In this document: piece by piece, positions 10,511 through 21,265 of the stretch
How the letters are laid out: every line of letters starts with the position of its first letter
How positions within the stretch are numbered: the stretch's first letter is position 1
Assembly (NCBI GenBank): GCA_021401465.1
Contig: JADDMT010000023.1
Coordinates: forward strand, 62,001-126,000
Direction of reading: 5' to 3'
Origin: Teratosphaeria epicoccoides
Lineage: Eukaryota; Ascomycota; Dothideomycetes; Mycosphaerellales; Teratosphaeriaceae
DNA: 64,000 nucleotides
The notes under the pieces: model-generated
What the model was told of the DNA's origin: nothing
What the model saw: the letters and a program-made list of their open reading frames with translations, nothing else
Databases searched by the model: none
Program-made: the position numbers and the translations under genes

Positions 10511-12538
10511 ATGGACGGCAAGCGTTGCTTTCAGGATGATTTGCGTGTACGAGCTGGCACACCTCGGTCATGCTGGACACGAGTCAAAATCATTATTGTC
10601 CTGATATGCACATGCTACCTCGTCTTCAGCCTCAGTACCCATCTGCTACCTGACAGGCTCATACTATCCAATGGACCTAAGACGCCGGCTTTCCACTGGT
10701 CAAGCGTCCAGCCTGCACCAACACTGCAGTATGAAGACTGCTATGATGGACTGCAATGTGCTCGACTGGAGGTGCCCATGGACTACGAAACTCCAACGGC
10801 CGCAGCCAAAGTCGTAATCGCAACAATCAGAAGACCTGCAAAGGTTCCCGTGACGAGTCCACACTATGGCGGAGCAATCTTTACAAATCCCGGTACGTGT
10901 TTTGACGGGTAGCAATGACACGTCGACTGACCTGTGACCTACGACTTTGCAGGAGGCCCAGGTGGCTCTGGTGTTGCACAGCAGTTGTCAATGGGTGAAT
11001 GGATCCAGAACATTGTTAGCTCCAAACGCAATCCGCAGGATGCTCGGTCCGGCGATCAATACTTCGACATCATCTCTTTTGATCCGCGTGGCGTCAACCA
11101 CACCACGCCAACCATTTCGTGCTTTCCAGACAGCGTTTCACGAGCAACGTGGAATTTGCAAGCTGAGGCCGAAGGCATCCTTGGGAGTTCTGAGAGCTCG
11201 CTTAGAATGTCATGGAGGCGGGCAACGGCTCTGGCGTCTGGCTGCTCCGAGATGATCATGTCGAATACGTTCTTTTCTGTAGCCGAGCATGCGGACACGG
11301 CATCTGTCGCTGCAGATATGGTGACGCTAATCGAGCGGCATGGTCAGTGGCGACAAAGCGAAGCACGAAGACTTAGGGATCTCTCAGGCTCTCCGTTCAT
11401 GCGCTCACCCATTGTCGGTACGGAACACGCGCATTGGGTATGGCACAAAGGTCAAGAAAAACTGCAATATTGGGGTTTCTCCTACGGGACACTGCTTGGG
11501 AGCACGTTCGCTGCCAAGTATCCTGGACGGGTCAAGCGCATGGTGCTAGACGGTGTGGTTGAGATGGAAGACTACTATCGAGGACCGTGGGAACAGAACC
11601 TAGCTGACACTGACAAAATCCTCGCCCGCTTCTTCGACCTGTGTTTTGCGGCGGGCCGTGAGCGCTGTAGCTTCTGGCAGGAAGGCGGGCCTGCAGTCTT
11701 GCGCCAATGGTACGACAAGCTTCTTCACGACATCAAGCATGACCCAGTGGCCGTTCCCGGCACAGCAACCAGAGGTCCACAAGTCATCAAATGGTCAGAC
11801 TTGAAATTGATAGTCAAGGACGCGCTCTACCAACCTCTCCACGGCTTCCCCATCCTGGCCGACATGCTTGACGATATGACCAACAGTAATGGGAGCAAAT
11901 TTGCTGAATTGAAACATGAATCTCGCGAGTCGGTCTGCGGTAATGCGAAGCAATGCGATGATCCTTTCTCTCATGAATGTGTCTTACCAGGTTGGAATCC
12001 CTATGACGCGCAACCTGCCGTGCTCTGCACAGACGCGAAGGGCTCCAACGCATTCACTGAAGATAGCTTCGAAGCTTACTGGCACGGCTTGCAGAACAAG
12101 AGTGAAGCGATGGGCGACTACTGGGCTGCAACGCTCCTGACATGCGCAGGCTGGCAAGCAGAAGCCAAGTACCCTTTCACTGGGCCATTTGGAGGCAATA
12201 CGTCACATCCAATCCTGTTCATTGGCAACACACTGGATCCGGTCACGCCGTTTGGGAGTGCGAGGAAGATGTCTGAGCGCTTTCCTGGTGCTGGATTGCT
12301 CAGACAGGACTCCGAGGGCCATTGCTCGTTCACAGAGCCGAGCTTGTGTACCGCAAAAGCTGTACGAGAGTACTTCCAAACGGGGGAGCTGCCGGAGGAA
12401 GGATTTGTGTGTGAAGCTGATGCTGTGCCTTTCTTTGGTTCAGAAGGCCGACCGAAATTGACGGATGCTGGCGATGCGACGCTGATGTCGAGCGTCTTAG
12501 AGGCGACGAAGCACTTCAAGGTGCCAATGCCAATGTGA
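10511..12538 (+). CDS. Membrane-anchored alpha/beta hydrolase, S33 tripeptidyl aminopeptidase-like
   Basis: Exons 10511-10892 and 10953-12538 are joined by a 60-bp intron; the product is 655 aa. A hydrophobic segment at about residues 25-43 is probably a signal anchor. The splice junction rebuilds the oxyanion-loop motif TNPGGPGGSG. The nucleophile elbow GFSYG places the serine at about residue 304. A C-terminal TAP-like domain contains FIGNTLDPVTPFGSA (acidic residue) and DSEGHCSF (catalytic histidine), completing a Ser-Asp-His triad. Family members release tripeptides or cleave proline-rich peptides outside the cell or in the secretory pathway; the substrate here is unknown. The ATG at 10511 has a favourable context (A at -3, G at +4), and the reading frame upstream has no better ATG. 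Confidence 0.87.
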
Positions 12539-13018
12539 AGCGAGCTCGACCCGCTCTGCAATGCTACGATGTGGCCGCGGCCGAAAGACATGCGTCCACA
12601 GATGTTGCTTCATGATGGTTCACTGGTTGAGTCTACTCGATCAGCGGCACTGCTTGGTACGAGGTCGAGCAGCCGACAGGCCAAGGAGAGAGAGAGAGCG
12701 GGCCAGGTCACGGTGCAGATGCGGCGAAGCAGCAACGATCAAACGCATGCAGCGCCCTGTGCAGTCACGCACCTGATCATGCATGTTGACGAGGTCTGAA
12801 CTCGTTGTATGCGAGGCTATCAGCCTGTGCCCAGCTTACTTGGTCGCTCGCGTTGTTGAGCCGCAAGAGGAGTGCGAGTCGAAATCTGGACCGAGAGATG
12901 AGTGCCCGTACGAGCTCTCACCGAAGTAAACATTGACCAGCCGCTGTTGCGCAGTGGGGAGCAAAACATTCACACTGGCAATTTTGGCTGATCTGGGTTG
13001 TGCTGTCGTCATGCCTAA
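12539..13018. other. Intergenic, convergent 3' ends
   Basis: This separates the stop codons of the S33 peptidase (plus) and OGG1 (minus). Nothing beyond presumed 3' UTRs is seen; short ORFs here lack family features. Confidence 0.5.
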
Positions 13019-14313
13019 CTACCTGACTCTTCTCCGCCTCGACTTCCTATTTACATTCTCCTCGATTTCAATGACCATTCTCTCATCCTCCTCTAATTCC
13101 CTCTTAATGGCTGTCTCTACGACCTTGACATTTTTGACAATTTCCTCCTCGACCTCAACACCAACCTCCAGCTTGACCTGAACCTCCTCCACCTTCTCCT
13201 CCTTCTTTGCAACCAGCCTCTCACTAAACGCCCTCAAGTCCGCAGTGAACAGCACACTGTGTGCCCAGCCCGCCTCCTTGCCCCATAAGCTCCTGAACTT
13301 ATCGCCTACAGCATCATACGTCTGCTTCGTAAGAGAAGCATGCTTCCCTTTCCCAAATTTGTAGTCCCGCTGCGCAATCTGCCACACATGCGTGTCGACG
13401 GGCACTGCCTCACCCCAGCCTAGACCCATCAGGCAGACACAATCTGCGACTTTCGGTCCGACTCCTTGGAGCTCTAGGAGCGCGGTGTGCGCTTCGCGAT
13501 AGCCGGCGCGACCTTGTGGTGTCCACTCGCCATCAAAGATAGGTTTCACGCCGATGACAGGCGACTCTGGGTTGCGCAGGGAGTCGAGCCAGCCCTCCGG
13601 TTTCGACGCAACGATACACGCGGTTTGGTAGATATACTTCGCTCTATAACCAAATCCAAGATTCCTCAGCTTCGCCTCCACGCCGTCCTGCGCCAGAGCT
13701 TTGGGCTCAGGAAAGTCATGGTATGGCTCATCCTCTAGATGACCAAGCAGTGGGCCGTAGTGTGCGCAGAGCTTATGTACCATCTGACTGATGCGCACGA
13801 TGTTGTTGTTGCTGGAGCAGATGAACCCGATCAGTGCTTCCCAGGCATCTTGCTTTAGTATGCGTACACCGGTGAACGTGGGCGCTTTTCTGGCAAAGTT
13901 GGCGTCGGAAGCTGACCATTGTTGGTAGAGCTCGGTGAGGTTAGGCGTGAGGTTGAAGTAGTGCTTCACCAGTTCAAGAGTATCGTCGTTCTCGTCGGGG
14001 CTCGCTTCAGGCTCGGAGGGTGGGTGAGAGGTTGGCGGTGTGAGCGGCGCTTGTTGGAGTGATGAGGCTGGGATGGAGCGGTAGTAGAGGTGGTCCGGGT
14101 CTTGGTGGAGGGAGAGAATGCGGTTGTGTAGTGCGATCGACCACACGCCTGCGTCGCTCTTGCGCCATCTGCACAAGTCAGTGGTTTGCTGTCGGCGAGT
14201 CGGAGTTGAGTTGCGTACCGAAAAGATTGGCCGCAGCGCAGAGTTGTGTTGACGCAGAGCTCCGCTAGGCTTAGGGGCAGTTTCTGCCACTCAGCAAGGT
14301 TGATTGCGCCCAT
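13019..14313 (-). CDS. OGG1: 8-oxoguanine DNA glycosylase/AP lyase
   Basis: Exons 14313-14219 and 14168-13019 are joined by a 50-bp intron; the product is 414 aa. The junction restores LRCGQSFRWRKSD, the conserved N-terminal block of OGG1. The helix-hairpin-helix motif LLELQGVGPKVADCVCLMGL carries the catalytic lysine at about residue 271. The following PVDTHVWQIAQRDY carries the catalytic aspartate at about 290. The enzyme removes 8-oxoguanine opposite cytosine and nicks the abasic site, starting base-excision repair in the nucleus and possibly the mitochondrion. The C-terminus is extended by a Glu/Val/Lys-rich stretch ending in RKSRRRRVR, which could be a nuclear localisation signal. It converges with the S33 peptidase gene. 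Confidence 0.95.
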
Positions 14314-14542
14314 AAGCGTTTTCCTCTTGCCAATGTTGATGAGGCAGGAGTAGAGAATACCGACATACGCGAAATGTGCACGACACGAACGCGTGAGAGT
14401 TCAGGGCCACATTGCAGATTCCGGTATAGTCGCAACGGCACTACTCCGAATGCTACTGTCGCCGTTACAAGACCTAGTCCGCTGGCAAACCCTCGCAGAT
14501 GACCCTGGTGCAAACAAAGTGCTCATCCATGCAACAAGCTCG

Positions 14543-15131
14543 ACGAGCTCGCGATGAATGTTGTTGCCCAGTCACACATCGTGGTCATTCACTACGCCGG
14601 CGCCCGGGTGATTGATGCATGAATCGAGCACCCTTATGCCACCGCTGTCATCCCGGTCAGGATGCTGGACGCGCACTCGTCCAGATTCTATACCGTGGTG
14701 TTTCGCCCTCGGGCAGAATGCCATACGCTCTGGCCAAGGGTGAGCATGATCATGGTGACCTGCTCGAGCCTGCAATGAGTACCGCCAACGACACAATCCG
14801 CGGGTCAACTTCACCGAGGGCGTCGAAATCGACTACAGCTCCTTCATGGCGCGCAATGTCACGCCGCAACACGAGTTTGGCTGCGGTCTTACATGTTCGA
14901 CATTCGAGTATTCCGACTCTAGTGCCGACATCGCCAATGCCAGCGTCACAGGCCTGTTCGACACAGTCGGCACCATCACCCAAGCCTGTGACCTACAGCT
15001 TGAGGGAGAAAGACATCGGCGAGTGGAATGTCATTAGCCAGCAGTGTGTGCAAGTGGAGGGCACGTATCAGGTGTTTGTCGGGAGGAGCCTGTTGGATGT
15101 TTGTTTCACGAGCTTGTTCAAGGTGTGGTAG
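14543..15131 (+). pseudogene. GH3 beta-glucosidase C-terminal relic
   Basis: Fragments of a family 3 glycoside hydrolase lie in order in three frames. SHIVVIHYAGARVIDA is followed by an in-frame TGA where family members have Trp in the motif WIxHP, then IEHPYATAVI. A shift leads to HPGQDAGRALVQILYRGVSP and GRMPYALAKGEHD, which match the family blocks GLPGQESG...DVLYGDVNPSG and KLPYTIAK. A further frame carries FTEGVEIDYSSFMARNVTPQ and HEFGCGLTCSTFEYS. Finally VTYSLREKDIGEWNVISQQC and GTYQVFVGRSLLDV match the fibronectin III-like end, closing at a stop at 15129-15131. The catalytic N-terminal barrel is not visible upstream, where OGG1 begins on the other strand. An intact enzyme would hydrolyse cello-oligosaccharides or glucosides; this copy cannot. 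Confidence 0.8.
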
Positions 15132-15711
15132 GCATTCGCTGGAGTTGACGGTGCTGTCATCGCATTATCAGTTGAGACTCGCCCGGTGATTTGCATCAAA
15201 GTCGAGGATGGAGAAAGTAGCGCGCATTGCTGCCCGCCCGTGGACTTGACAAGGTTATATTTGCTGCCGGCAGGACGGGAGTCTAGAGTCGGCCGTCGCG
15301 CGACACATCTGAGTTTGGTTAAGGTGCGAACCTAAGGGCGGGCTCCACGATGAGATCTATCACGCGAGCTGGTCTTCACAGGAAATCCTCAATGTGCGCA
15401 AACCGGACCCCGCGGCAAGCAATGCGATTCCCGGTTGCTTCCGACAATGAAGTTTCAACCTGGTTGGAATTCTGACTCGTGGCTGACAGCGGCAACCCCA
15501 CCAGTTTCGAATTCCCTGCGTTCCTCACCCAGGTAGCTCTGAACTTTGACAGCTGCAGGCGCCGAGCCTAGGACCGTACATGTGGACACGCAGCGCGAAC
15601 CCTCAATCATACGTGAATCCTCGATGCCCCAGGCCCCTTGCTTTTTCTCTTATGCGCAGCGAATCTCTTCTCGAGAAGTAAGGGATGCTTTGAAGAGGGA
15701 CGCGGGTTCTC
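15132..15711. other. Intergenic, promoter of GT8 gene
   Basis: About 580 bp lie between the GH3 relic and the GT8 start codon. No ORF, RNA gene or repeat of note was recognised. Confidence 0.4.
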
Positions 15712-16923
15712 ATGTGGGAACAGCACTGGTCTTGTCTGGCGTGTGTCTTCGGTCGTCAGAAGCGGTTCCGAGACCTCGCCATATTCGCGGCGGTGGTGCT
15801 TGTTCTGTTGGGTGGACTTGTCATCCTGGAGCCTGACCACCCTGCCAGCGCTGCGCTATACCCTGGTGCTCGGACTGCTGCTGTTGATCGAATAGAGGAT
15901 GAAGTGATCACTGGATGGCCGATACCGACGGAGTCGCAATATGCGTTCATGACGCTGTTGAGTGCGGACAAGGAGTCTCACAGCAATGGAAGCGATGTCA
16001 ATGAGGATCATTACTTTAATGGAGCGCGAATTCTTGCGTATCAATTTTGCCACGCGGTGAATACGAGATCCAAGGTACCGTTCGTGGTACTGGTCACGCC
16101 GGAGGTAGACCACAGGAAACGTGAGCAGCTCGAGCGAGACGGCGCGCTGGTGCATGAAGTGGAGACCGTAACGTCGGGCCTTCTGCATCCGACGTTAACA
16201 CGCTGGGAAGACACCCTGACGAAGTTTCGACTATGGGAGCTCACTCAATTCAAGCGCATCGCCTTCTTCGATGCCGACATGATCATCTTCCGGAATCTGG
16301 ACCACATCTTCGACGATCCAGGTGCGCAACTTCAGAGAACCACAAAAGACGGGAAGAGGCTGGTCGATGCCGGTGTTCTGCCCAAAAGCTACGTCTTTGG
16401 CGGCTACGCCGAGCAGACACTGAATCATAGCTATCCGCCCACAGAACTGGGAGTAGAGCACGATATCGCCTTTCCGTGGTACTTCAACACTGGCCTCTTC
16501 ATCGTCAAGCCCGACCCCGTCCTCTTTAAATACTACATCTCCCTCACCCACGCTCCCGAAGGCAAGCCCCAGGAACCGTCAAGCCTACCCTTCGACTCCA
16601 GCCTCCCCGACCAAAACCTCCTAAACTTTGCGCATCGGTGGTCCTCCGCGAAGAGCGACTGGGGTCCCGGAAGCATGCCCTGGCAAGCCATCGATCCGAA
16701 GTGGGTCACGCACCACACAACGGTAAACGATATCGAGAAGGGCGCATACGCGGCGCATGTGCATTATTGGGATCCGGTGCATAGGGATATACAGCCGTAT
16801 TTGCTGGCGAAAAAGGCGGAGATGGAGGCGTTTTATGAAAGCAGGGAAGCGTTGGAGGAGGAGGGATGGAGGCCGGAGGATTTTGTGGAGGAGGCAGCGA
16901 AGCAGGCGTTTCAAAATGATTAG
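15712..16923 (+). CDS. Glycosyltransferase family 8, type II membrane protein (glycogenin-like fold)
   Basis: A single exon encodes 403 aa. A transmembrane anchor at about residues 21-40 (LAIFAAVVLVLLGGLVIL) suggests a type II Golgi enzyme. The GT-A fold block starts at YAFMTLLSAD. The metal-binding DxD motif is KRIAFFDADMIIFRNLDHIF, with DAD at 187-189. Downstream blocks YFNTGLFIVKPD and LPDQNLLNFAH are conserved in GT8 and glycogenin-like enzymes. These enzymes transfer a sugar from a nucleotide donor. Fungal homologues are often named putative N-acetylglucosaminyltransferase, but donor and acceptor cannot be deduced here. The start is the first ATG of the frame that includes the anchor. 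It is probably involved in glycan or wall-polymer modification (inference). Confidence 0.85.
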   Translation: MWEQHWSCLACVFGRQKRFRDLAIFAAVVLVLLGGLVILEPDHPASAALYPGARTAAVDRIEDEVITGWPIPTESQYAFMTLLSADKESHSNGSDVNEDHYFNGARILAYQFCHAVNTRSKVPFVVLVTPEVDHRKREQLERDGALVHEVETVTSGLLHPTLTRWEDTLTKFRLWELTQFKRIAFFDADMIIFRNLDHIFDDPGAQLQRTTKDGKRLVDAGVLPKSYVFGGYAEQTLNHSYPPTELGVEHDIAFPWYFNTGLFIVKPDPVLFKYYISLTHAPEGKPQEPSSLPFDSSLPDQNLLNFAHRWSSAKSDWGPGSMPWQAIDPKWVTHHTTVNDIEKGAYAAHVHYWDPVHRDIQPYLLAKKAEMEAFYESREALEEEGWRPEDFVEEAAKQAFQND

Positions 16924-17697
16924 TAGGAGGTCAGGAACTGCGCCAGACAGGACGCTGCCTCTGTTGTTTATCAGTATGGGTCTCGCGAACGAGCGGTGGG
17001 TTTGGTGGCAGTGTTTTCAGGAAAAAATATATCCCGGGTCCTGCTGGTTTGGCGTCATCTGGTCGTGACGAGAGTGGTGTATGACTAGCGTCAGTGATGA
17101 GGCATGGAACTCGAATCATGATCGAGCGACTCTCGCAAAAGAGCTGGGTGAATGATCACTGCCAACTCTCAGTGTAGCCTTTATGAGAGTTGTTAGTGTC
17201 GCCTTTATTTTGACCTGGTGCTGACGGCACCGTTTGAGGGCGATTAAGGCACGACTGCTTGCTCTTTTTTTTTCTCTTGTGGTATATGCTAGATTGATTG
17301 CCGTGCCGTCGTCGCTGATCGTCCATGTCACAAGATCGAGACTCGATCGCCGTCGGATATTGTGTCGGTCAATCATCAAGCCGTCGTTGCTGATCGACCG
17401 GGTCGCCACCTCATTGTAGCTGATCGTGCTTATCCAGAGATTCAGACTTGTTCGTCTTTGGAACGTGTCGCTGCTCCACCGGACCGCTTGCTGTATGCTC
17501 TTTTTGAGTAGATCGCATGGTGCAAAATTCTCCATCACTGCGTCGGTTCTTCACCGGGGATTGCGGAACAATTGCAAGTCCTGCCTAGACTACTACAATT
17601 TTATTTGCAATATATTCAGTATCATTTCACGTGTATTCTCAATTGCCGGGGGTAAATCCACCAGCCTAGACACCAGCGCTGAGCCTACGCTAACTTC
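16924..17697. other. Intergenic, no gene recognised
   Basis: This holds only short ORFs. Two related segments near 17300 and 17380, sharing GCCGTCGTYGCTGATCG, form a weak direct repeat about 80 bp apart. No coding or RNA gene is supported. Confidence 0.4.
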
Positions 17698-17784
17698 GCC
17701 ATAGTAGCTCAATCGGTAGAGCGTGTGGCTCTTAGACAACTAGGAGAATGATTACCTCAAGGTCGCGGGTTCGAGGTATAGGCT
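17698..17784 (+). pseudogene. Decayed tRNA-Lys(CTT) with intron
   Basis: The D-arm/A-box TAGCTCAATCGGTAGAGC is followed by an anticodon arm with loop CTCTTA. This puts anticodon CTT at 17731-17733. About 20 nt of apparent intron comes next, then CCTCA, which pairs with TGTGG except for one T-T mismatch, and the B-box-like GGTCGCGGGTTCGA. The 3' half of the T stem does not pair (GCGGG against TATAG), and the acceptor stem GCCATAG finds only three matching bases. It therefore looks like a mutated or truncated copy and not a working tRNA gene. Confidence 0.55.
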
Positions 17785-18353
17785 GGACGCAGTTGTCATT
17801 TAGACTTACCGTGTACTGACTGACTCCTGCGTAGCCCCGCCTTCGGCTATTCCTATCCTTCTTCGCAGAAGAATTCAAAGGCATAATCAAGGCTCACTGC
17901 ACCTAACTTTTTGGTTTTGCCTGATACTGGGCTGTGATGTTAGCATCTGCAAATGTTGTTCTTCTCCCATTAGCGACTTCGAAACCCTTCCATTTTTCGA
18001 CGACGGGCTGGCGGTCGAGGATCTCAGGACGATCCATTTTGGACCAGGGTAGTATTCATCACAATGTAGTAATAACCGGGAATAAGAGAAGAACTAATCT
18101 ATCAATCGGTCAAATCTTCAATGCTTTAATTTCCACAGTATCAGCAAGCCAGTATCAGCAAGTCCAATCTAAAGTAGCACCAGACCTACCAAACGTTTGT
18201 ACAACTTGCGGAAGGGATGTATGATGGGAAGTTACAGTACAGGGTCTACACTGTTTCACTCAATCCCAACCCGGATGGTGCCATGCTTCGTACGCCTCAG
18301 AACGCCATATGTACACGATGCTGTTGACACATCTTCTAACCTGGTCCCGTCTT
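17785..18353. other. Intergenic, downstream of NUO49
   Basis: The 3' flank of NUO49 (minus). Short plus ORFs (for example 17934-18224) show no family match. Nothing else was recognised. Confidence 0.4.
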
Positions 18354-19824
18354 CTATCGATCAACCTCACCGAATACCAAATCCATTGTGCCAATGATAG
18401 CCACAGCGTCAGCCAACAAATGACCCCTCGAGATTTGGTCAAAGCAGCTCAAGTGCGCGAACCCAGGTGCTCTGATCTTACACCTGTACGGTCGCTCTGA
18501 CCCATCTGAGACAACGAATACACCCATCTCGCCCTTTGGCGCCTCGATCGCAGTGTACGTCTCGCCTGGTGGGACCGTGTAGCCCTTGCTGAAGAGCAAG
18601 AAGTGGTGGATGAGCGCCTCCATATTCTCCTTCATTGCCGCTCGTGGTGGCGGCGCGATCTTGTAATCTTCGACCTTGACGGGTCCGGGTGTGATTTTGT
18701 TCAGGCATTGGTGTATGATACGGAGAGATTGTCTGAACTCCTCCATGCGGCAGAGATATCGGTCGTAGCAGTCGCCATTGACGCCAACTGGCACATCGAA
18801 CTCGACTTGGTCGTAGGCATCGTATGGCTGAGACTTCCTGACGTCCCAAGGAACCCCAGATCCTCGCAGCATGACGCCGGAGAATGAGTAGTTCAGAGCG
18901 TCGGCGGCGGAGACGACACCGATACCCTTTGTTCGGCCAATCCAGATGCGATTGTCAGTTAGCAGTTCTTCGGTCTCGTCGATGCGGTCACCAAACTGGG
19001 TAGCCCATTGGTAAATGTCGTCGAGGAGGCCCATAGGTAGATCCTGAGAGACGCCACCGGGGCGGACGTAGGCGGCGTGGAGACGGGCGCCTGAGACACG
19101 CTCATAGAATTCCTTGCACCTCATCAGCATCCGGTGTTCGATCCAAAATGGATATGTCACTTACCATGAGCTTCTCGCGCTCCTCGAAGCCCCACAAGAA
19201 TGGAGTCAGAGCTCCAACGTCCATAGCGTGCGAAAGCACAGACATGAGATGGTTTAGAATCCTGGTGATCTCACCGAACATCGTCCTGATCCACTTCGCT
19301 CGCTCCGGCACCTCAATATTCAACAGCTTCTCCACCGCCAGGCTGAACACTTGCTCGTTCGTCATCATACTCACGTAGTCCAGCCGGTCAAAGTATGGCA
19401 ATGCTTGCAGGTATGTCTTGTACTCAATCAACTTCTCCGTACCACGGTGCAGCAGCCCCACGTGCGGGTCCGCGCGAACAATCTCTTCTCCATTCAGCTC
19501 CAAAATCAAACGCAGCACACCGTGAGCAGCAGGATGCTGAGGGCCAAAGTTGACGGTGTAATGCCGGATCTTGCGCTGCTCTGGGTTCTCGGCGTGGTCG
19601 TCTGCCGACTTGATATTCTGGTTTGCGTTGAGCGGTGCGCCAAAGTTAGGATCAACAGGCACAAGGCGTGTCGCGTTAGGGTTTGAGACCGGCTCTGCCA
19701 TCCGTTTCGAAGGAGTGGTGGACAGGCATCGCAGGGCGGAGGTGGTGGGCGTGGCGAGGGCGTGGTGGTGGCGGAGAGCTTGTCGTGCGCCCTGCGACGC
19801 AAGACGAATGAGAGGAGCTGCCAT
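18354..19824 (-). CDS. NUO49: NADH:ubiquinone oxidoreductase 49 kDa subunit (complex I, NDUFS2/NuoD)
   Basis: Exons 19824-19165 and 19112-18354 flank a 52-bp intron (GTAAGT...GCAAG); the product is 472 aa. The N-terminus is Arg/Ala/His-rich and looks like a mitochondrial presequence. Signature blocks follow in order: TVNFGPQHPAAHGVLRLILE, HVGLLHRGTEKLIEYKTY, PYFDRLDYVSMM, NHLMSVLSHAMDVGA, then after the junction EFYERVSGARLHAAYVRPGG, and the C-terminal GTMDLVFGEVDR. The subunit forms part of the quinone-binding pocket in the peripheral arm of complex I, in the mitochondrial matrix. Length and both ends agree with fungal orthologues, so the model is secure. It diverges from RPC40 with about 265 bp between start codons. 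Confidence 0.97.
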
Positions 19825-20089
19825 TGTCGCTCGTGCTATGGCAGCGCTGTGGCGGGAGAGAGTGGAGAGGGCGGGGGGAGGGGGTTGGTCGTGATGCTTT
19901 CGCCTCTCAATGTTGAAGTCGTCGTGTAATTGAGCTTTCTGAGTAAAGCTAGCGACTGATTGGTCAATCGCAAAAGATTATGTCCGAGCTTCGGATAGTG
20001 CTACCGAGGGCTTCAAAAACAACAGGGCGACATCTTGGAATTGTTTCCGATCACAACTGTGAAATGAAAACACAATAACATCCAGCACC

Positions 20090-21265
20090 ATGCCTTCCTG
20101 GGCGCCCCTCACAGACGAGCAACTCGAAGCCCGACGCATCGTCTCCGTGAACCCCGAGACCGTCACCGATGTCTCTGCCACCGACATACCCGGCCATTGG
20201 GGCGCGGCCCAAGACGACTCCTGGAACCTCCCCAAGTTCACCAACAACCTGCAAATCACCTTTCACCAAAACAAACACCATGACTCCCAATTCTCTCTCA
20301 TCGGCATCGACGCCTCCATCGCCAACGCCTTCCGCCGCATCCTGCTCTCCGAAATTCCCACCCTCGCCATCGAAGACGTCTTCATGTTCGACAACACCAG
20401 CATAATCCAAGACGAAGTGCTCGCGCACCGTCTCGGCCTCATTCCCCTGACCGCGGGGAAAGAAGGCCTGCGATGGCTGAAATGGTACCGCAAGCCGCCG
20501 CCGAAAGACGACTTCGCCGCGCAAGCGACGTGGCCCTATGACGTCGACGAGAACGACCCGGAGTCCGCGACGCCCAACGACCACAACACTGCCGTGATGT
20601 CCATGGACGTCGAATGCCGATGGGCAACACTCGAAGACGACGGCCGAGACGGCCACGCGCTCGCGCAAGCTGGAGAAACCGACCCGCGCGCCAAGTACGT
20701 CAATTCCAATGTCTACGCTTCCAGCCTCGTGTTCGAACCGCAGGGCGAGCAAGAAAAGTTTTTCGGGAAACACGGCAGCGAGAATGCCGTCAGGCCGGTG
20801 AACCCCGGTATCCTGATCGCGAAACTGCGACCAGGTCAGAGAATTAGTTTCCGCGTGCATTGCATCAAGGGTATCGGGATGGATCATGCGAAATTCTCCC
20901 CCGTGGCCACGGCGTCATATCGACTGCTCCCGCATATCAACATTCTCAAACCGATTGTGGGGCATGAAGCGAGGAAGTTCCAGAAATGCTTCCCCAAAGG
21001 CGTTATCGAATTGGTGGATGCGGGAGGCGAGCAGAAGGCTGTGGTCAAGGACCCGATGAAAGATACTGTAAGTCGGGAGTGTCTGCGGTATGATGAGTTT
21101 AAGGAGAAGGTGAAGCTGGGGAGGATCAGGGATCATTTTATTTTCAGTGTGGAGAGCACGGGCCAGTTTGAGAGCGACGAGTTGTTTTTGGACTCTGTGA
21201 GGTTGTTAAGGGCGAAGGCGGAGAGGTTTCAGAGGCATCTGGGGGAACTGGAGGAGGGGCGGTAG
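20090..21265 (+). CDS. RPC40: DNA-directed RNA polymerases I and III subunit AC40
   Basis: A single exon encodes 391 aa. The alpha-like dimerisation region starts with FSLIGIDASIANAFRRILLS followed by EIPTLAIEDV, the classical RPB3/AC40/alpha motif. VLAHRLGLIPL follows, and then the insert domain. GILIAKLRPGQRISFRVHCI and KGIGMDHAKFSPVATASYRL are diagnostic of the AC40/Rpb3 group, and the C-terminal helix mediates heterodimerisation with AC19. The protein is an assembly platform shared by RNA polymerases I and III in the nucleus and nucleolus. The family can be confused with Rpb3 of polymerase II, but the length and the KWYRKPPP insert fit AC40 better. The start codon shows no competing upstream in-frame ATG. 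Confidence 0.95.
   Translation: MPSWAPLTDEQLEARRIVSVNPETVTDVSATDIPGHWGAAQDDSWNLPKFTNNLQITFHQNKHHDSQFSLIGIDASIANAFRRILLSEIPTLAIEDVFMFDNTSIIQDEVLAHRLGLIPLTAGKEGLRWLKWYRKPPPKDDFAAQATWPYDVDENDPESATPNDHNTAVMSMDVECRWATLEDDGRDGHALAQAGETDPRAKYVNSNVYASSLVFEPQGEQEKFFGKHGSENAVRPVNPGILIAKLRPGQRISFRVHCIKGIGMDHAKFSPVATASYRLLPHINILKPIVGHEARKFQKCFPKGVIELVDAGGEQKAVVKDPMKDTVSRECLRYDEFKEKVKLGRIRDHFIFSVESTGQFESDELFLDSVRLLRAKAERFQRHLGELEEGR

Noticed and set aside
17290..17410. Weak direct repeat GCCGTCGTYGCTGATCG considered as part of a transposon
   Set aside because: Only two short copies, no terminal inverted repeats, target-site duplication or transposase remnants.
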